From Phlebiopsis flavidoalba (Eukaryota; Basidiomycota; Agaricomycetes; Polyporales; Phanerochaetaceae), in NCBI GenBank assembly GCA_035772785.1, contig JAOCPU010000091.1, forward strand, positions 1-64,000: DNA of 64,000 nt, read 5' to 3'. The stretch's first letter is position 1. Each line of letters begins with the position of its first letter. Below are positions 12,274 through 23,429 of the stretch, piece after piece. The notes under the pieces were generated by a model. That model did no database searches and was not told where the DNA came from. It worked only from the letters and a program-made list of their open reading frames with translations. The position numbers and the translations under genes were made by a program.

Positions 12274-13360
12274 AACGAGTATGACTTCGAGCCCGCCTAT
12301 AGTTACATCTTGTACATCCTCATGCAGTTTTTTCCGAGGATACATACAAACCCCGGTATACATGAAGTGGCAGAGTGCGGATGGTCCAGAATTACTCATC
12401 GCATACTGCAGAAAAACCACAGCCCGCCCTTCGGTGCGCGGGGAGCCTTGAACTAGGACGTCCGCGAGTCTCATAGCATAGCATAGAGAGCTCTATCTAT
12501 CCGGCATCTTTTCGACTCGTCGATACACCGCTCAGATTAGAGTTAGTCAGTGGGAATGAGGCGACGGATGGTCGTTGCAAGACATAATTTCTGGCGAATG
12601 CTCTGTGAGGACCTGTGCGCACGAAAGCCTCTAAGTAGGCCCAACACCGCCAGGTGTGGATATGCGGGACAGGAAGATGGCGTTCATTCGCTGCAGTTCT
12701 ATGCGCATTCACAGCTGGGTATAAACGTGTAAGACAAGCTCCCAAGTTTCAAGAACCAACTGCCAGGAATGGAGATGAGTGTCTACGAAAAGGAGTTACT
12801 TACTAAGTGCAGTCTCGCGACACTGCGACGACTCGCAACGTAACCCACTGTTCTCAGAGCTGTCATTATGTCGTTGGGAACATAGACCGGGATGTCGAAT
12901 CGACCTTCAAGACGCGTGCCGTATGATATTAGAGCGCGACGTGATGATGTTCGACCGAGACGAGCCTCAGATCACGCGAAGCGACATGGGGGGGGGGGAT
13001 AAGATCGTGCTGGTCAGTCCTCGCGCTGGTCTGAACGTAGCCACTCAGGCATGGGGCTCTTGAAAATTGGCGGCTCTAACGAACAACTATGCCCTGGGTC
13101 TTGCGTGGATACAGAAGGTAGAGGCCCAGGAATCACGATGCCGTCAGGCGTGAGGCGACGAGTCGCGCTGCGCGGAAGTGTCCGCTCCCCGAAGGCGGGA
13201 TAGGACCAGAGGACTGTGGAAAGAGAGAGTACGCTTTTGAATGAAGGATCATTTGTGCGCGAGAGAGGCGGGTAAGGTATATATGGCGATCCCCTATCCA
13301 GTGTGGCAAACTGGAGCGAGTTCAGTTTCGAACTAAGGGCTCGCAGTTGCCACTAGCGGA
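12274..13360. other. Region without a recognised gene
   Basis: No family is recognised on either strand. A run of about 11 G residues sits near 12,988. The longest open frames are under 100 codons. This stretch separates NLR-B from the transposon-like block that starts near 13,360. Confidence 0.45.
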
Positions 13361-13860
13361 TGTGGGCCATTTCTGGCTCGACCGATTCATGAATAAATTT
13401 GTGTGACTAATAATAAGTATTTGCGGTGTTTGTTAAACGGTGCTCACCATGGTGTTCTATCGGGCGGGCTAGCGCTTCTCGCCGAGCTGCGCTCGGCTCG
13501 TCGCGCGCTGGTACAATGACCGCTTCCCTCAATTACCATATAAGGTCTGTCTTGGAGACTACGCTGCTACGTCAACGGAACACGCCAGTTTGCCAGTGCA
13601 CCTAAATAAGTAATCAAATCACAAAATGGTGTAATAGTTTATATAGAATAGAGCATAAAAATAATGTTGATGATATCTACTATAACACTCACACTGAGTA
13701 CTCTACAACCGGGCGCGCTTCTCGCCGAGCATGCGCTCGGCTCGTGCGCGCAAAGCGCGCCGATACGTGAATAGGCGGGTGTGGGCTAATTACTGGCTCA
13801 ACGAATTCATGAATGATATTCTATAAATCTATTCCTGCACACGCTCAATGACTGACATGC
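13361..13860. repeat. Direct repeat pair carrying strong GC-rich hairpins
   Basis: Two related blocks share GCGCTTCTCGCCGAGC followed by a palindromic TGCGCTCGGCTCG (about 13,472-13,509 and 13,713-13,760). They also share GTGTGGGC..ACTGGCTC, then GA and ATTCATGAAT (about 13,365 and 13,785). The first block reads GTGGGCCATTTCTGGCTCGACC. Each hairpin has CCGAGC paired with GCTCGG over a 3-4 nt loop. The flanks are AT-rich. This may be the end structure of a mobile element whose other end is not identified. Confidence 0.55.
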
Positions 13861-13929
13861 TTACCGGTAATTCACCAGGGTGAGCGATCCGCGAGGAGCA
13901 GGCTCGGAGGAAACCCCGGCCCTTGCCGC

Positions 13930-14464
13930 GCTTCGAGTTCCAAGTCCGAAGCGCCCAGGACTCCTGTGCTGCTCGCGCTCCCCATCCTCCGCCGTCGTTC
14001 ACCGAGAACGGCGGCTCCTGCCACCCTTGTCTTCACGCGGAGATCTCCTCTGAAGTCTTCTGAACCCCTGTCTTCCTTCCTTTATCAGCTCTATTGTCAC
14101 CTTCGCCGCTCCTTGCCGTTCAATACGCGCACCAACGACCTCGCCCTCAACAGCCGTATTTCTTCAAGCACGTGCGATATTGGCAGCCGAAGAAGGTCGC
14201 AGGAGGCTGGAAAGGTGTGCATGGCACACTTTCCAGCCTAGAGATGGATACAAACGAGCGTGAGAGCTCGTTGGACTTGGTACCAGGTGCGTCACTGGTT
14301 CTCTAGCGCACACACCAGACTGAACTCGCAGCGACCGCGCCCTCAGCTCCGCGATGCACATGCCCTCCATGAGTGCGTGTATTCTCGGAAAAGGTAAGTG
14401 ATTATCCGTTCCACATTTGATGTCCGCCGCCGCGAGCCTGCGAGCTCGACGGCCTACGGTGCGT
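13930..14464 (+). repeat. Cassette K, copy 1
   Basis: This is a GC-rich block that recurs at 16,680-17,048, 47,030-47,596 and, inverted, 46,975-46,682. Common landmarks are a phrase like AAGTC(C)GAAGCGCCC, then GCCGTCGTTCACGAGAACGGCGG, then CGCCGTTCAACACGCGCAC, ending in GCGAGCCTGCGAGCTCGACGG before a GT donor-like site (GTGCGT at 14,459). Open frames exist but are not conserved as protein between copies, so it behaves as a repeat and not a gene family. Confidence 0.6.
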
Positions 14465-14799
14465 CCCCTCCCCTGCTACTCCACTATTGCCTCGTTCAAA
14501 GGCCCCTCCCATGTGTAGAAGCGCACCCCGAAAACACCTGGGAATGAATACGGGTCATCTTACTATTCGAATATCCCAGATGCGTCAACGCGCCGCTAAC
14601 CACCGCTTGGTCGTGCATACAGGCCACGGGTTTGCGCACAGCGCGCTCACCGACCACTTTGTGGTCGTGTATCCATGCCGGAGTTTCATGCATATAGGCC
14701 GCGCGGTCCTCGCTAGGACACGAGCGTGCGCACGGTGTGCATAGCACCACTCCGCGAGGACACCTATGCGATTGGAGGACAGCACACTATACGCCAACG

Positions 14800-15450
14800 A
14801 CAACCTGACGAGGACGACCAAGGACACAACAAGGACATCACAGCAACGACGGCCACGACGCGGCATGTATATCTGCAATGAAACGAGGCCAACGAAAGGA
14901 ATCTCGGCCAAAATGTGACGGGCACGACGAGGCCGACCACGGCGTTAGTGGCCTCGACCGCGCGATCGGTCACCGTATGATGCGCACGATGCATGTGCTC
15001 ATGACACGACGTGCATCACACGGCACAAACAGTCTCGGCGCGATGCAAACAACACGACCGGGACATCCACCGTCCACGGCGCATTTGCTACAATGCGACG
15101 GCCACAACGTGACGAAGACGGCACCGCGAGGGGACTGCCGCGACTAGGCTGACACGGCGCGACAAGGCCGAGTCACAATGCGCTGAGGCCGACCACGACC
15201 GTGCACAAACATAATGCAATGTGGCCGGCACAGACAGCACGGCGAGATGAGCTACAATGCGGACAGCCGCACGCTACGTGGGCGGCACGTTGAGGACAAC
15301 CACAGTGGGGACGGCAAAGGTATAACAAGGACAACCTCTACAGGGACAAACACAATGGGGAGAGGCCCGACCGCAACGAGGATGGCCACGGCGTGACACA
15401 GGGCTGCACACGGCGCGACATGACGACCACAACAACAACCATCTGCACAC
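14800..15450. repeat. Degenerate ACGAGGCCGAC-type repeat tract
   Basis: The stretch is built from imperfect repeats of phrases such as GACGAGGCCGACCACG and ACGAGGACGACCAAGGAC, with almost no long open frame. The same vocabulary forms a cleaner 20-bp tandem array at 48,132-48,285 and a 22-bp array at 17,769-17,834. In all three places it follows cassette K. Confidence 0.6.
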
Positions 15451-16679
15451 ACCAGCTGTGTGCCACATGGACTTCACGAGACTCACAACTAACACCTCTG
15501 ATAAAAACACAGGTGTGCTTGAAGAGTGGTCAGTGCTATTCTTCCTTTAGCATCTGGAGAATCCTCAAACACGGATTAGCACGAATTAATGAAGATTCCC
15601 CTTACATGCTGTATACCTGGAACAACCAGATGGCTAATGATTCTAAATCACTAATTCATTAATTCACTACTATTTGCATACTTTTTCATGACTTATTGGG
15701 GGCTAATCAAATAATCTACTTGCTACTATCTTTTTTTGATCTTAATCAGTTTTAATTTGAGCCTTTCATTGCTGTAATGGACTTTTTAGCCTATTTTCTA
15801 GCTTATTAGTACATTATAGCTGGCTTCCACATGATTAAATCATTTCCCTACTATTTCTATGCTTATATATGGCTTTTGAGAGCTTTACTCAGGGTTAAAA
15901 CCTCCTTTTTACACTTTTCCCAAACTCAACTACTATTGCATTAATTGGCTGTCAAGAATTTATTGAGGGGTTTATTATAGAATAATATGGAATACATTTG
16001 CTAATGCACTTTCAACAGATTATCTAGCTGTTTACAACCCACTTATGCTACATTATATTGTTATTCCATATACTTGCAAGAAACTATCAATTTGCTGCAC
16101 CTTTAATAATTCATGAATCATTAGTCTGCTTACTGATTAAGTCCCTTTTGTCCAGCTTCTATACATGTATTTAGTGCCTAAATGATAGGACAGAACTGTC
16201 TCAATAAATTGTCAGTATGCAGCATGACCACACAGCTATGATGGGAATGCTTTTAAGCCTTGACATTGCCAGAAAGCAATGATTACAAAATGATTGAATA
16301 AAATAGACATGTCCCTGTACAGTACTCTGTGTGTAAACAGAGGCCAGAGCTGTTTATGGAGTTAGTACAACAAATCATTTTACCAAGATCTTGTAATGTG
16401 GAGGTGAGAACATGAATAAAGCAGCAAATTCAAGCCAGCATTTGGCCAACATTGCTCGAAAATGCACCGAGTATTTGGGCGCTTGTGCTGCAGTCGCGCT
16501 GGTAACAAAATTGTCGTCAGTGGTTTGTCAAGGTCGTCCCCCGGATTTTACTCACTGTTGCTTGTCCAGTTTATGTCGCGTTCTGCCCACACCGTGTCCT
16601 TTCGGATCCCTACGAAGTCTTTCGAAGCGTTGACGCGTCGTTTCTGTCCGGTCGGCTGCCCAAGCGCCGGGACTCGCCG

Positions 16680-17048
16680 CGCGTCGACTCCAAGGTCGAA
16701 GCGCCCGGTTCGACTTCACTCTGCCACCACCGGGACGTCGTTTGCAAGCACGACGGCCGTTCCTCGCTCGCACATGGGGTCTCTTACGAGACTCCTGATG
16801 GACTCCTTTCTCCCCCCACTCCCCCACTCTCCTCCAACCGCGCGCCGCCACACTCTGAACACCGCCGTGCGCCCCCGACTTGCGCACAGCCACCGGACCG
16901 ACGAGCCCTACCAAAGGGATCGAAGACCCAGCGACGACAGACAACGCTCCAAGAGCGTGGAGGACGACCGGGGGAGGTGTGCCCGGCGCACGAACCGGTC
17001 TCCTGCGGGACGAGTGTGAGCCTGCGGGCTCCGCGGCAGTCGGTGAGT
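16680..17048 (+). repeat. Cassette K, copy 2
   Basis: This diverged copy has AAGGTCGAAGCGCCCGG at its start and TCCTGCGGGACGAG..GAGCCTGCGGGCTCCGCGG at its end, followed by a GTGAGT donor-like site at 17,043. The final part matches the inverted copy at 46,690-46,780 better than copies 1 and 3. Confidence 0.55.
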
Positions 17049-17768
17049 AACTCAGTAGCATTCCGAGGAGTACAGAGCCATCTAACGACTCTGTCGCGCA
17101 CCGTTTCGTACGTGCGCGACAAACACTGCACGGTTGGTGAGTCCCCCCGTTCTTCTTTTCGACGCCCCCACCTCCGTCCCTCTCGATGCCCTGGCCCCTG
17201 CCCTCGTAAGGCCTCCGCCGCCCTCCATGGTGCCCTACCCGGCTTCGGCCCTCGTCAACGTTCGCGGGGCCTCCCGCCCCTTGGCGATGCCCAGGCCCCA
17301 CGCCTCCTCCACGCACGCGCCCCTGCCCCTTCCTAGTGTGCTGGCCCTACGCACCGGCCCTCGCCGTTCTTGATGCTCCGGCCCCGACTCACTCGAAGCA
17401 CTCCCGCAAGCACGCGCACACGCGTTTTTCGATGGACACGCACACGCGCACGCCCTTTATGCGCGCGTCCGTCCACCCTCGTCTTCTCACGTACGCCCCG
17501 GCCCCCTCCCTCGATGCTCGCGGCTTTCTCGATGCCCACATCCGTGCCCTGCCCACGACCGCGTCCGCATTCTTGGTCGCCACCCTCTTCGACACTATCA
17601 TCCACGTCCGCACGTGCCCTGCCCACGACACTTCGCCCGCGCCTCGCGGTTCATTTCCTTTTCAGCGCACCCGCCTCGGCCCTCGTCCGCCCCAGCGCCT
17701 CGCCCCTGTGGCCCGTGTGTCCACCCTACCTTGGCCCCCGCACTACGCTCCACTAGTCGTTTTCCAAC

Positions 17769-17834
17769 TCAAGACACAACCGAGGCCAACGCAAGACACA
17801 ACCGAGGCCAATGCAAGACATGACCGAGGGCATT
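17769..17834 (+). repeat. 22-bp tandem array, 3 copies
   Basis: Three consecutive units of the type CAAGACACAACCGAGGCCAA are present, the third diverged. The unit is related to the 20-bp units at 48,132-48,285. Confidence 0.8.
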
Positions 17835-18308
17835 CCTAAGCCCAAGAAATCCACTCCGCCCGTCCCCTCCCCGTCGGAACGAGCCCGAAAGCGCCACGCG
17901 GTCGCGCGTTCGCCACCCATGCGAACATCCGACTACACGCATCGCGGCAGCCGTCACCACCACGCGGCCATGGTCGCAACTCGGTGAGTGCGTCTTCACT
18001 GGGAAAAAAAAAAAAAAAAGCAGGCACACATCCCCATGCTCATGTTAGTATACACGGTCCGACCGCAATGGTGGGCCCCTGTTACTGCACTCAAAACCAA
18101 TGTCAGATTGGGTGCACACATCTCACATCTCATTGGAAGGGTATGAATGGTTTCTTATGTTGTGTACATGTATTCTACCACATGTAATATGTATTTAGCA
18201 CAATGCAAATGATGATATATGCCTTCTAAACATATCAGAGAGCATGCTGGAGGTGTAGGCTATGCTAATACCTATTATATGCAAGTATATAACACTCTGA
18301 AAAGTGTG

Positions 18309-18495
18309 AATTAGTTGAAAAAACACTTAGGTGTATATTAGCCTCATATTAACCTCAGAGTACCAAATTAACAGAATAGTCTTCAGAAAGTGCCAAAAAA
18401 AGTGACCGATTAGTTGAAAAAACCACTTAGCTGTGTATTAGCCTCAGAGTACCAAATTAACAGAATAGTCTGCAGAAAGTGCCAAAAAAGTGACC
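18309..18495 (+). repeat. AT-rich tandem duplication
   Basis: Two direct copies, 100 and 87 bp, start with (G)ATTAGTTGAAAAAA and end with AGTGCCAAAAAAGTGACC. The second lacks the internal CATATTAACCTCA. This lies in the sub-terminal part of the 15,551-18,653 element. Confidence 0.85.
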
Positions 18496-18653
18496 AATTA
18501 GTGAGCTGATAGTGTCAAATTAATGGTCAACCTATGTCATTTGGGACACGATTTCCAGAGGTATTAACACAGTTTTCACTAATTCACTATTCTATATCAT
18601 GGATTTATACTATGTGGGTGTGGGTGGATTAGTATTTGAAGGTTCCCCAGATG

Positions 18654-19339
18654 CAAGACCATATACATGCATTAGGTGTGGCATCCTACACTAGCTCAGC
18701 TTGTCGGATTCCTTTTGTGTAGTAGATAGTTTATACCTAAATGCATTTTTTACCCTAACTCTCCATTACCATGTGAGATTTGTGAAGAGACCAAATAGTT
18801 AAAATGCATGCAGTTGACTAACAGAACAATACAACGAACAAAAGCTCCTAGTCGAGACACCGTGCAGTCCTCCGAAAGCGGAAGCGGATCAAGCGATCAA
18901 AACCGTTGTGGCGCACGGAGAACGCCGAAACTCGACAGCGTGGCGGAAACATGGACTGCATTGGCATCAATTAGCAATGTTAACAGTAACATAGAGATTT
19001 TAATATAACATCTTTGACTAGGAAAATTGTTTCAGACATCCATAAACACCCACTAACCGTGAGTAGTATGTGATTTGCAAGGTAAGGCAGCAGACAGACG
19101 GGCGCTAATTTCGGGAACAAAAGTTCGTCAAAGTTTGTGTGAGCTGCAGGAGTTGAAAATATCGGGCGCTTAGCGTGACGACTTGAGCGGGGGGTAGTTT
19201 CAGGGGTCTGCATAGTTAGTAGCAATATTCAGAAGCCAGATTCATGTATGACAATGTCAGAAAATCGGACAAGTTTTGATTCAAATTTGTATTGGAAACC
19301 CTAGGGTTAAGGTTGGCAGACGCCCAAGAGACGCTCAAT
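18654..19339. other. AT-rich region without a recognised gene
   Basis: Nothing recognisable was found on either strand. Short open frames only. Confidence 0.5.
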
Positions 19340-19470
19340 TTTGAATCGAACGGTAACAAAATTCACACTTTCCCACGCTTACTACGAAATTTTGGGTTAG
19401 GAAGAGAACCCCAATACACAGCAAACCCAAACACGCATTGGAAACGATTTATTATTCATATAAATCGTAA
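19340..19470. repeat. Dispersed ~120-bp repeat with terminal hairpin, copy 2
   Basis: This is the partner of the block at 1-122. It shares ATTCACACTTTCCC, CGCTTACTACGAAATTT, AAGAGAACCCCAATAC and the closing ACGATTTAT..ATAAATCGT inverted repeat (19,444-19,468). A few indels separate the copies. Confidence 0.7.
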
Positions 19471-21368
19471 TTCAGCAATCGTTTTAGGTCCGCTTACGAC
19501 GTATCGGAGCACACACGAGCCGAGTGCAGCTCGATGACGTGCGCGCCCAACAGAGCACCGAGGAGCGACATTTGACAAATAATACATCTCAAGTCACATA
19601 AAAATAGTCACATGGCCCATCACCCGCTACTAGTGCCAATAAGGGGAAAGCGGGAGCTTCCGTTCCCTAACAATACCAAACATCCTTAACCAGACTCGAA
19701 ATCGAGCGACAAACTTTCATCTGACTTTCATACCCATCCCCACGTAGAGCTCGGGTCTCTTCGATCGCAAGAGGTGCAGTGCTACTAAACCCCAAGTCCG
19801 TATTCAACTTATGCCAAGGCCTGGCGAGAATCACAAGCCCTATTATAATTCGAACACTGAGTCCTTGTTCTAAGACGCGCTGCCCGAAGCACTGCGTCGC
19901 CATCTTTCCCGTCTCCTGATGAGAACGCTCAAGCTCAGACACATGTTTGGTGAGTTTTTGTGTGGTGAGTGGTATTGAGGTGTCGTGTAATCGCTGTGAG
20001 CTGATCTGAGTCGATGCCGTGCGGCATCGTGTCGTGGACTGTTGTAGGCAGAACCGTCTTATTGGTAGACAAGGGGGGGGCTCTGATGTGAGGTAGTATC
20101 TATTTATATTGGACCCTATTTGCTCACGTTGACTAGGTGGGGCAAAATCAATGTCGAGGAGATCTCGGAAATCGCCTGGAACGACGAAGACCCGCGCGAA
20201 CCTCGTGCTGCCCGAAGCTCACGGTGCGAGACATGTTCGATTATGGGCTCGCAGGTCAAAGATACACCTGGACTCTTTATTTTATGTAGGGAGAAGGGAA
20301 GCGACGTCCGTAGCACGTGCCACGGCAGCAGCTTCTACACACTGTCTGCCGCGGCGGGGGCTGGACGATGGCTCTTCCATCACTCACTGCGCGATCCCCT
20401 CGCGTGCTGATCAATGAGGTCAGTCGACACCGGCTTCCATGAATGCACCTTCTATTTATACAACGCGCTGGCCGCAGGTGTCCGAGCAACGTTTTGCAGT
20501 GTGACCATCGCGGGGGATGCTATGGATGCCGTCCTGTGGGTGCACTGGATGTGTTTCGAAGCCTGATGGCATCTGGAACCCTCACGTGAGATTGTCTTCC
20601 TGACGATGAATTGCGTGTCCAACGCGCTACCCAGCCGCCGGCATGCGTGTAGGTGTGGGCTGTGTTTCTCCTGACGCGTCGAGGGCATATGAGACGTGGA
20701 CGAGATGCCCGCGTACTGGTCGAGAACGCGACGCGCACGCTCGCCGCGGCGCGGACTGAGACGCTAGCTATCGTGACGAATTTGTTCACGGCCCTCAGCG
20801 GCGCGTCGGCCGCCGCGTATTTAATGCTCGTTCTATTGCTCGCCACGGCATGTGACGCGCCGCACCTTCTATCGCGCATACCTGTATCGTACCGACCGTC
20901 TATACCGCATTCAAACGACGCGCGAATGCCAACGATGACGCACCGTTATTCTCGCGCACGTTGTTGCCCGCACGGGCGGCTGCGCACGCCTCCTTGCTTC
21001 CCCACCACCAAGACTGACCAGCTGACCGGGCGCATGCCCAAAAGACGAGGCCCCCGCGAAGCGAGCCCCGCGCGCCGGGACATCGACGGGCCCCGTGTGC
21101 TGCAAAGGTGCGTATTTCAAACGCCGCCGGGCCCGCGCCAGGGGGGGGCTTGGTTGTGCGTGTGTTAGGTGTGTTGTCTCACCATGTGCGTGGCACGATG
21201 CACGAGCGCGCATCCTCGCCGTCCCTCCTCTTCTTCGCCGCAGCGCGCCTGACTCGCGTGCGGGTCGCGCGTCTCAGCCTTCTCCCATGTCTCGCGTATC
21301 AGCCTCATGTTCCCCCCGTGCGACCGCCTCTACACACCAACAGCACCGCCAACGCGGGCGCGGCGGCG
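19471..21368. other. Region with weak open frames, no recognised family
   Basis: A minus-strand frame at 19,667-19,942 (contains RIIIGLVILARPWHK, no clear ATG at its start) and plus-strand frames at 20,120-20,410 and 20,653-21,168 are the largest. The last contains a hydrophobic stretch AAAYLMLVLLLATAC (about 20,810-20,855). A TATTTATA-like sequence lies at 20,101. I recognise no family and see no convincing gene model. One or two small genes are possible. Confidence 0.3.
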
Positions 21369-22652
21369 ATGCGCATCTCGACGTACAACCTCCGCTACGA
21401 CTCGATGGGCCTGATAATATCACGGTTTGCGCTCAGACGCTCGGACCCGGCGCTGCCCGACCCGCTCGCGGTGCCGGCGTACGGCGTACCTCGCGAAGAG
21501 CGGCGAGCAGTCCGTGGGAGCGCGCGCAAAAAGGATCAAGGTCGCCGGAGCATCTCATCAGCGAGGGGCAGGGGGTCATTGCCAGTGCCGTGGTTCCATG
21601 TCTCTGTGTTTTGGCAGTCAGTGGGTGCCCCCAGGTGCATGAGGAGGGGGTAGGGTTTCCAGGAGGGCTTGGTGCGCCAGGTGGCTCCCGATCTGCAGGA
21701 GCTGTTGGGCGACGATTGGGCGTGGGTGAGTTTATGCGTTACACTTTGATCGACGTCACTGTGACTGAACCATCGCAGATCGGCGTCGGACGCGACGACG
21801 GAAAGACCGCGGGCGAGTTCAGCCCGATTTTCTACAAGAAGTACGCATGCCGTCAGTACCAAACCCCCACCACTGACACCGCCCAGATCGGCCATCGAGC
21901 TCCGCTCCTGGGACACATTCTGGCAAATCCTCTCGTACGCGCTCCCTCCCCCTCTCTCCTTCCCCACTAACACACCCCCCAGCAACACCCCCCTTCGACG
22001 TCCTCCCGCTTCCCAGGCGCCGGCTCCCTGCGCATCTGCACGGCGGCACGCTTTTCAGCACAAAAAGGGCCCCCACCCCATAAACTTCTCCTTATTGAAC
22101 ACACACCTCGACGACCAAAGCGACGCCCAGCGCCGGCTCGGCGGCGCCTCTCTGATCCTCTACCCGCGCGAAATACGAGGCCTGGCTCTCGCGCGGCGGG
22201 CCCGTGCTGCTCACGGGGGACTTCAACAGCCCGAGCACGGGGCGTCGGACAGCGGGGTCGTATAATGCCCATCACGACGGGCGTGCTGCCTGCCCGAGGC
22301 GCTTGAACGCGACGTTTGCGGCAAAGTACGCGACGCCGAAGGGGAACACCCAGACTTTGTTATGAAAGATCTGAAGGGGCAGGCGCCGCGGTTCGCCGTG
22401 GGGGGAAACTTTGCGACGTACACACGGCTTTGGGGATCCGGATGACCCGTCGGTGTGGACGCGGATTGATTTTGTGTTTGGGGGGAACAACGGGAAGTGG
22501 TGAGTGTGTTTTTTGTTGTGGGGTTGTGTGAGGAGGCTCATGAGAGGTAGGACGGCGGAAGCGTTCAAGGTCGGCACGTCGCTTACGGACGACGGGCACG
22601 CTTGCGAGTGACCATCGGCCGGCTCTTTGCGGACATTACGACCTCGAGGTGA
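21369..22652 (+). pseudogene. Endonuclease/exonuclease/phosphatase (EEP) family protein, frameshifted
   Basis: It starts at ATG 21,369 with MRISTYNLRYDSM, the usual opening of fungal EEP-domain proteins. In order come AYGVPREER, a GTGAGT intron (about 21,725-21,778), IGVGRDDGKTAGEFSPIFYKK (about 21,780-21,840), an intron with acceptor near 21,886, SAIELRSWDTFW, an intron ending CCCCCAG near 21,982, NTPFDVLP, FSLLNTHLDDQS (about 22,085-22,125), LLTGDFNSPSTG (about 22,210-22,245), GNFATYT..DPDDPSVWTRIDFVFGG and KVGTSLTDDG, then SDHRP (about 22,606) and FADITTSR before TGA 22,650. The metal-binding and catalytic motifs GDFNSP and SDHRP are present. At least three frameshifts break it, including one just after SDHRP. 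The family cleaves phosphodiester or phosphomonoester bonds. The substrate here is unknown. Confidence 0.82.
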
Positions 22653-23321
22653 AGCGTCAGCCTGGGAATGGATTGTGTAGAATACGCGTGTACAACAACA
22701 ACGGATGTGTGTGCGTCCACAGTGGAGACAATACACGAAACTAGCATCGAAATTCCGCGGGATATGAGCCTGGTGTTTAACAACATATTCACAAGATAGC
22801 CTGTGGTGCGACGCGTTCAAGGTGCGTACGTCGCGGGCGCTCGTTCGAAATGTCGCACAGCGACTGGGGTACTAGTAAGCACTCATCGTACTCATTGGTA
22901 CGTGCCCGTTCATGACGTGAGAGAAACGAAATATGCACCTTGTGGTTTGCGATACACGAGAACGATCCACGGGTCTTGAAACAATCCACCAGAGATATTC
23001 ATACATCCACGGTGGCTGGCTCTGCCCACACACAGACAAACAAAACAGTCACGGCCACCCGAGCGAACCATACGAAATAGTTTGTACAACAACAACATAG
23101 GGATGTAATTTTTACAACAAACAACATAGAAATGTAGTTCTACAACACAAAAACAGAGAATACAATGCACTAATGTGACACCAGACAACCATGCTTTTAC
23201 AAAAAAAAAAAAACGGAATACATGCGCTAGACATGTACAACATACACAAATGTGTGCCTTCACGCCAAGTCCAAGTCCCACCAAACGGCCAAACGACACC
23301 CGCTAAAAATCCCTTGCACCT
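22653..23321. other. Region without a recognised gene
   Basis: Downstream of the EEP pseudogene. Short open frames only, several opening without ATG. A short A run lies near 23,200. Confidence 0.5.
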
Positions 23322-23425
23322 CTTCTCTTTCTTTCCTTCTCTCTTTCCTTTCCTTCTTTCTTTCCTTCCTTTCCTTTCCTTCTCCTTTCCTTTCCTTCTC
23401 CCTTCCTTTCCTTTCCCTGACAACA
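23322..23425 (+). repeat. Pyrimidine microsatellite (CCTTT/CTTTC)n
   Basis: About 100 bp composed only of C and T, made of shuffled CCTTT, CTTTC and CTTCT units and ending at CCCTGAC. It sits at the 3' end of gene G (minus strand). The Lys/Glu/Arg-rich ends of minus-strand frames here come from this tract and are not credible protein. Confidence 0.9.
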
Positions 23426-23429
23426 AAGT

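Larger units (their letters stand above)
15551..18653. mobile_element. Candidate 3.1-kb TIR element 1 (no transposase)
   Basis: The left end begins CATCTGGAGAATCCTCAAAC (15,551). The reverse complement of the right end begins CATCTGGGGAACCTTCAAAT (ending at 18,653), about 17 of 20 matching. Both ends lead into AT-rich sub-terminal DNA full of ATTAG/CTAAT motifs. The centre is GC-rich and holds cassette K and a 22-bp tandem array. No transposase frame is recognisable, so it would be non-autonomous. No convincing target-site duplication is visible. Its termini resemble those of the element at 45,553-48,736 (CATCAGG..AAATCC), which is also close to 3.1 kb. Confidence 0.55.

Noticed and set aside
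16552..17839. Long open frames (254 and 167 codons) on both strands
   Set aside because: They lie in GC-rich cassette K DNA inside a transposon-like element, overlap each other on opposite strands and are not conserved as protein among the copies.
13930..18653. A single 5-kb element spanning both K copies
   Set aside because: The inverted ends at 15,551 and 18,653 define a smaller unit, and no partner for an end near 13,360 was found. The left part may be an older, truncated element.
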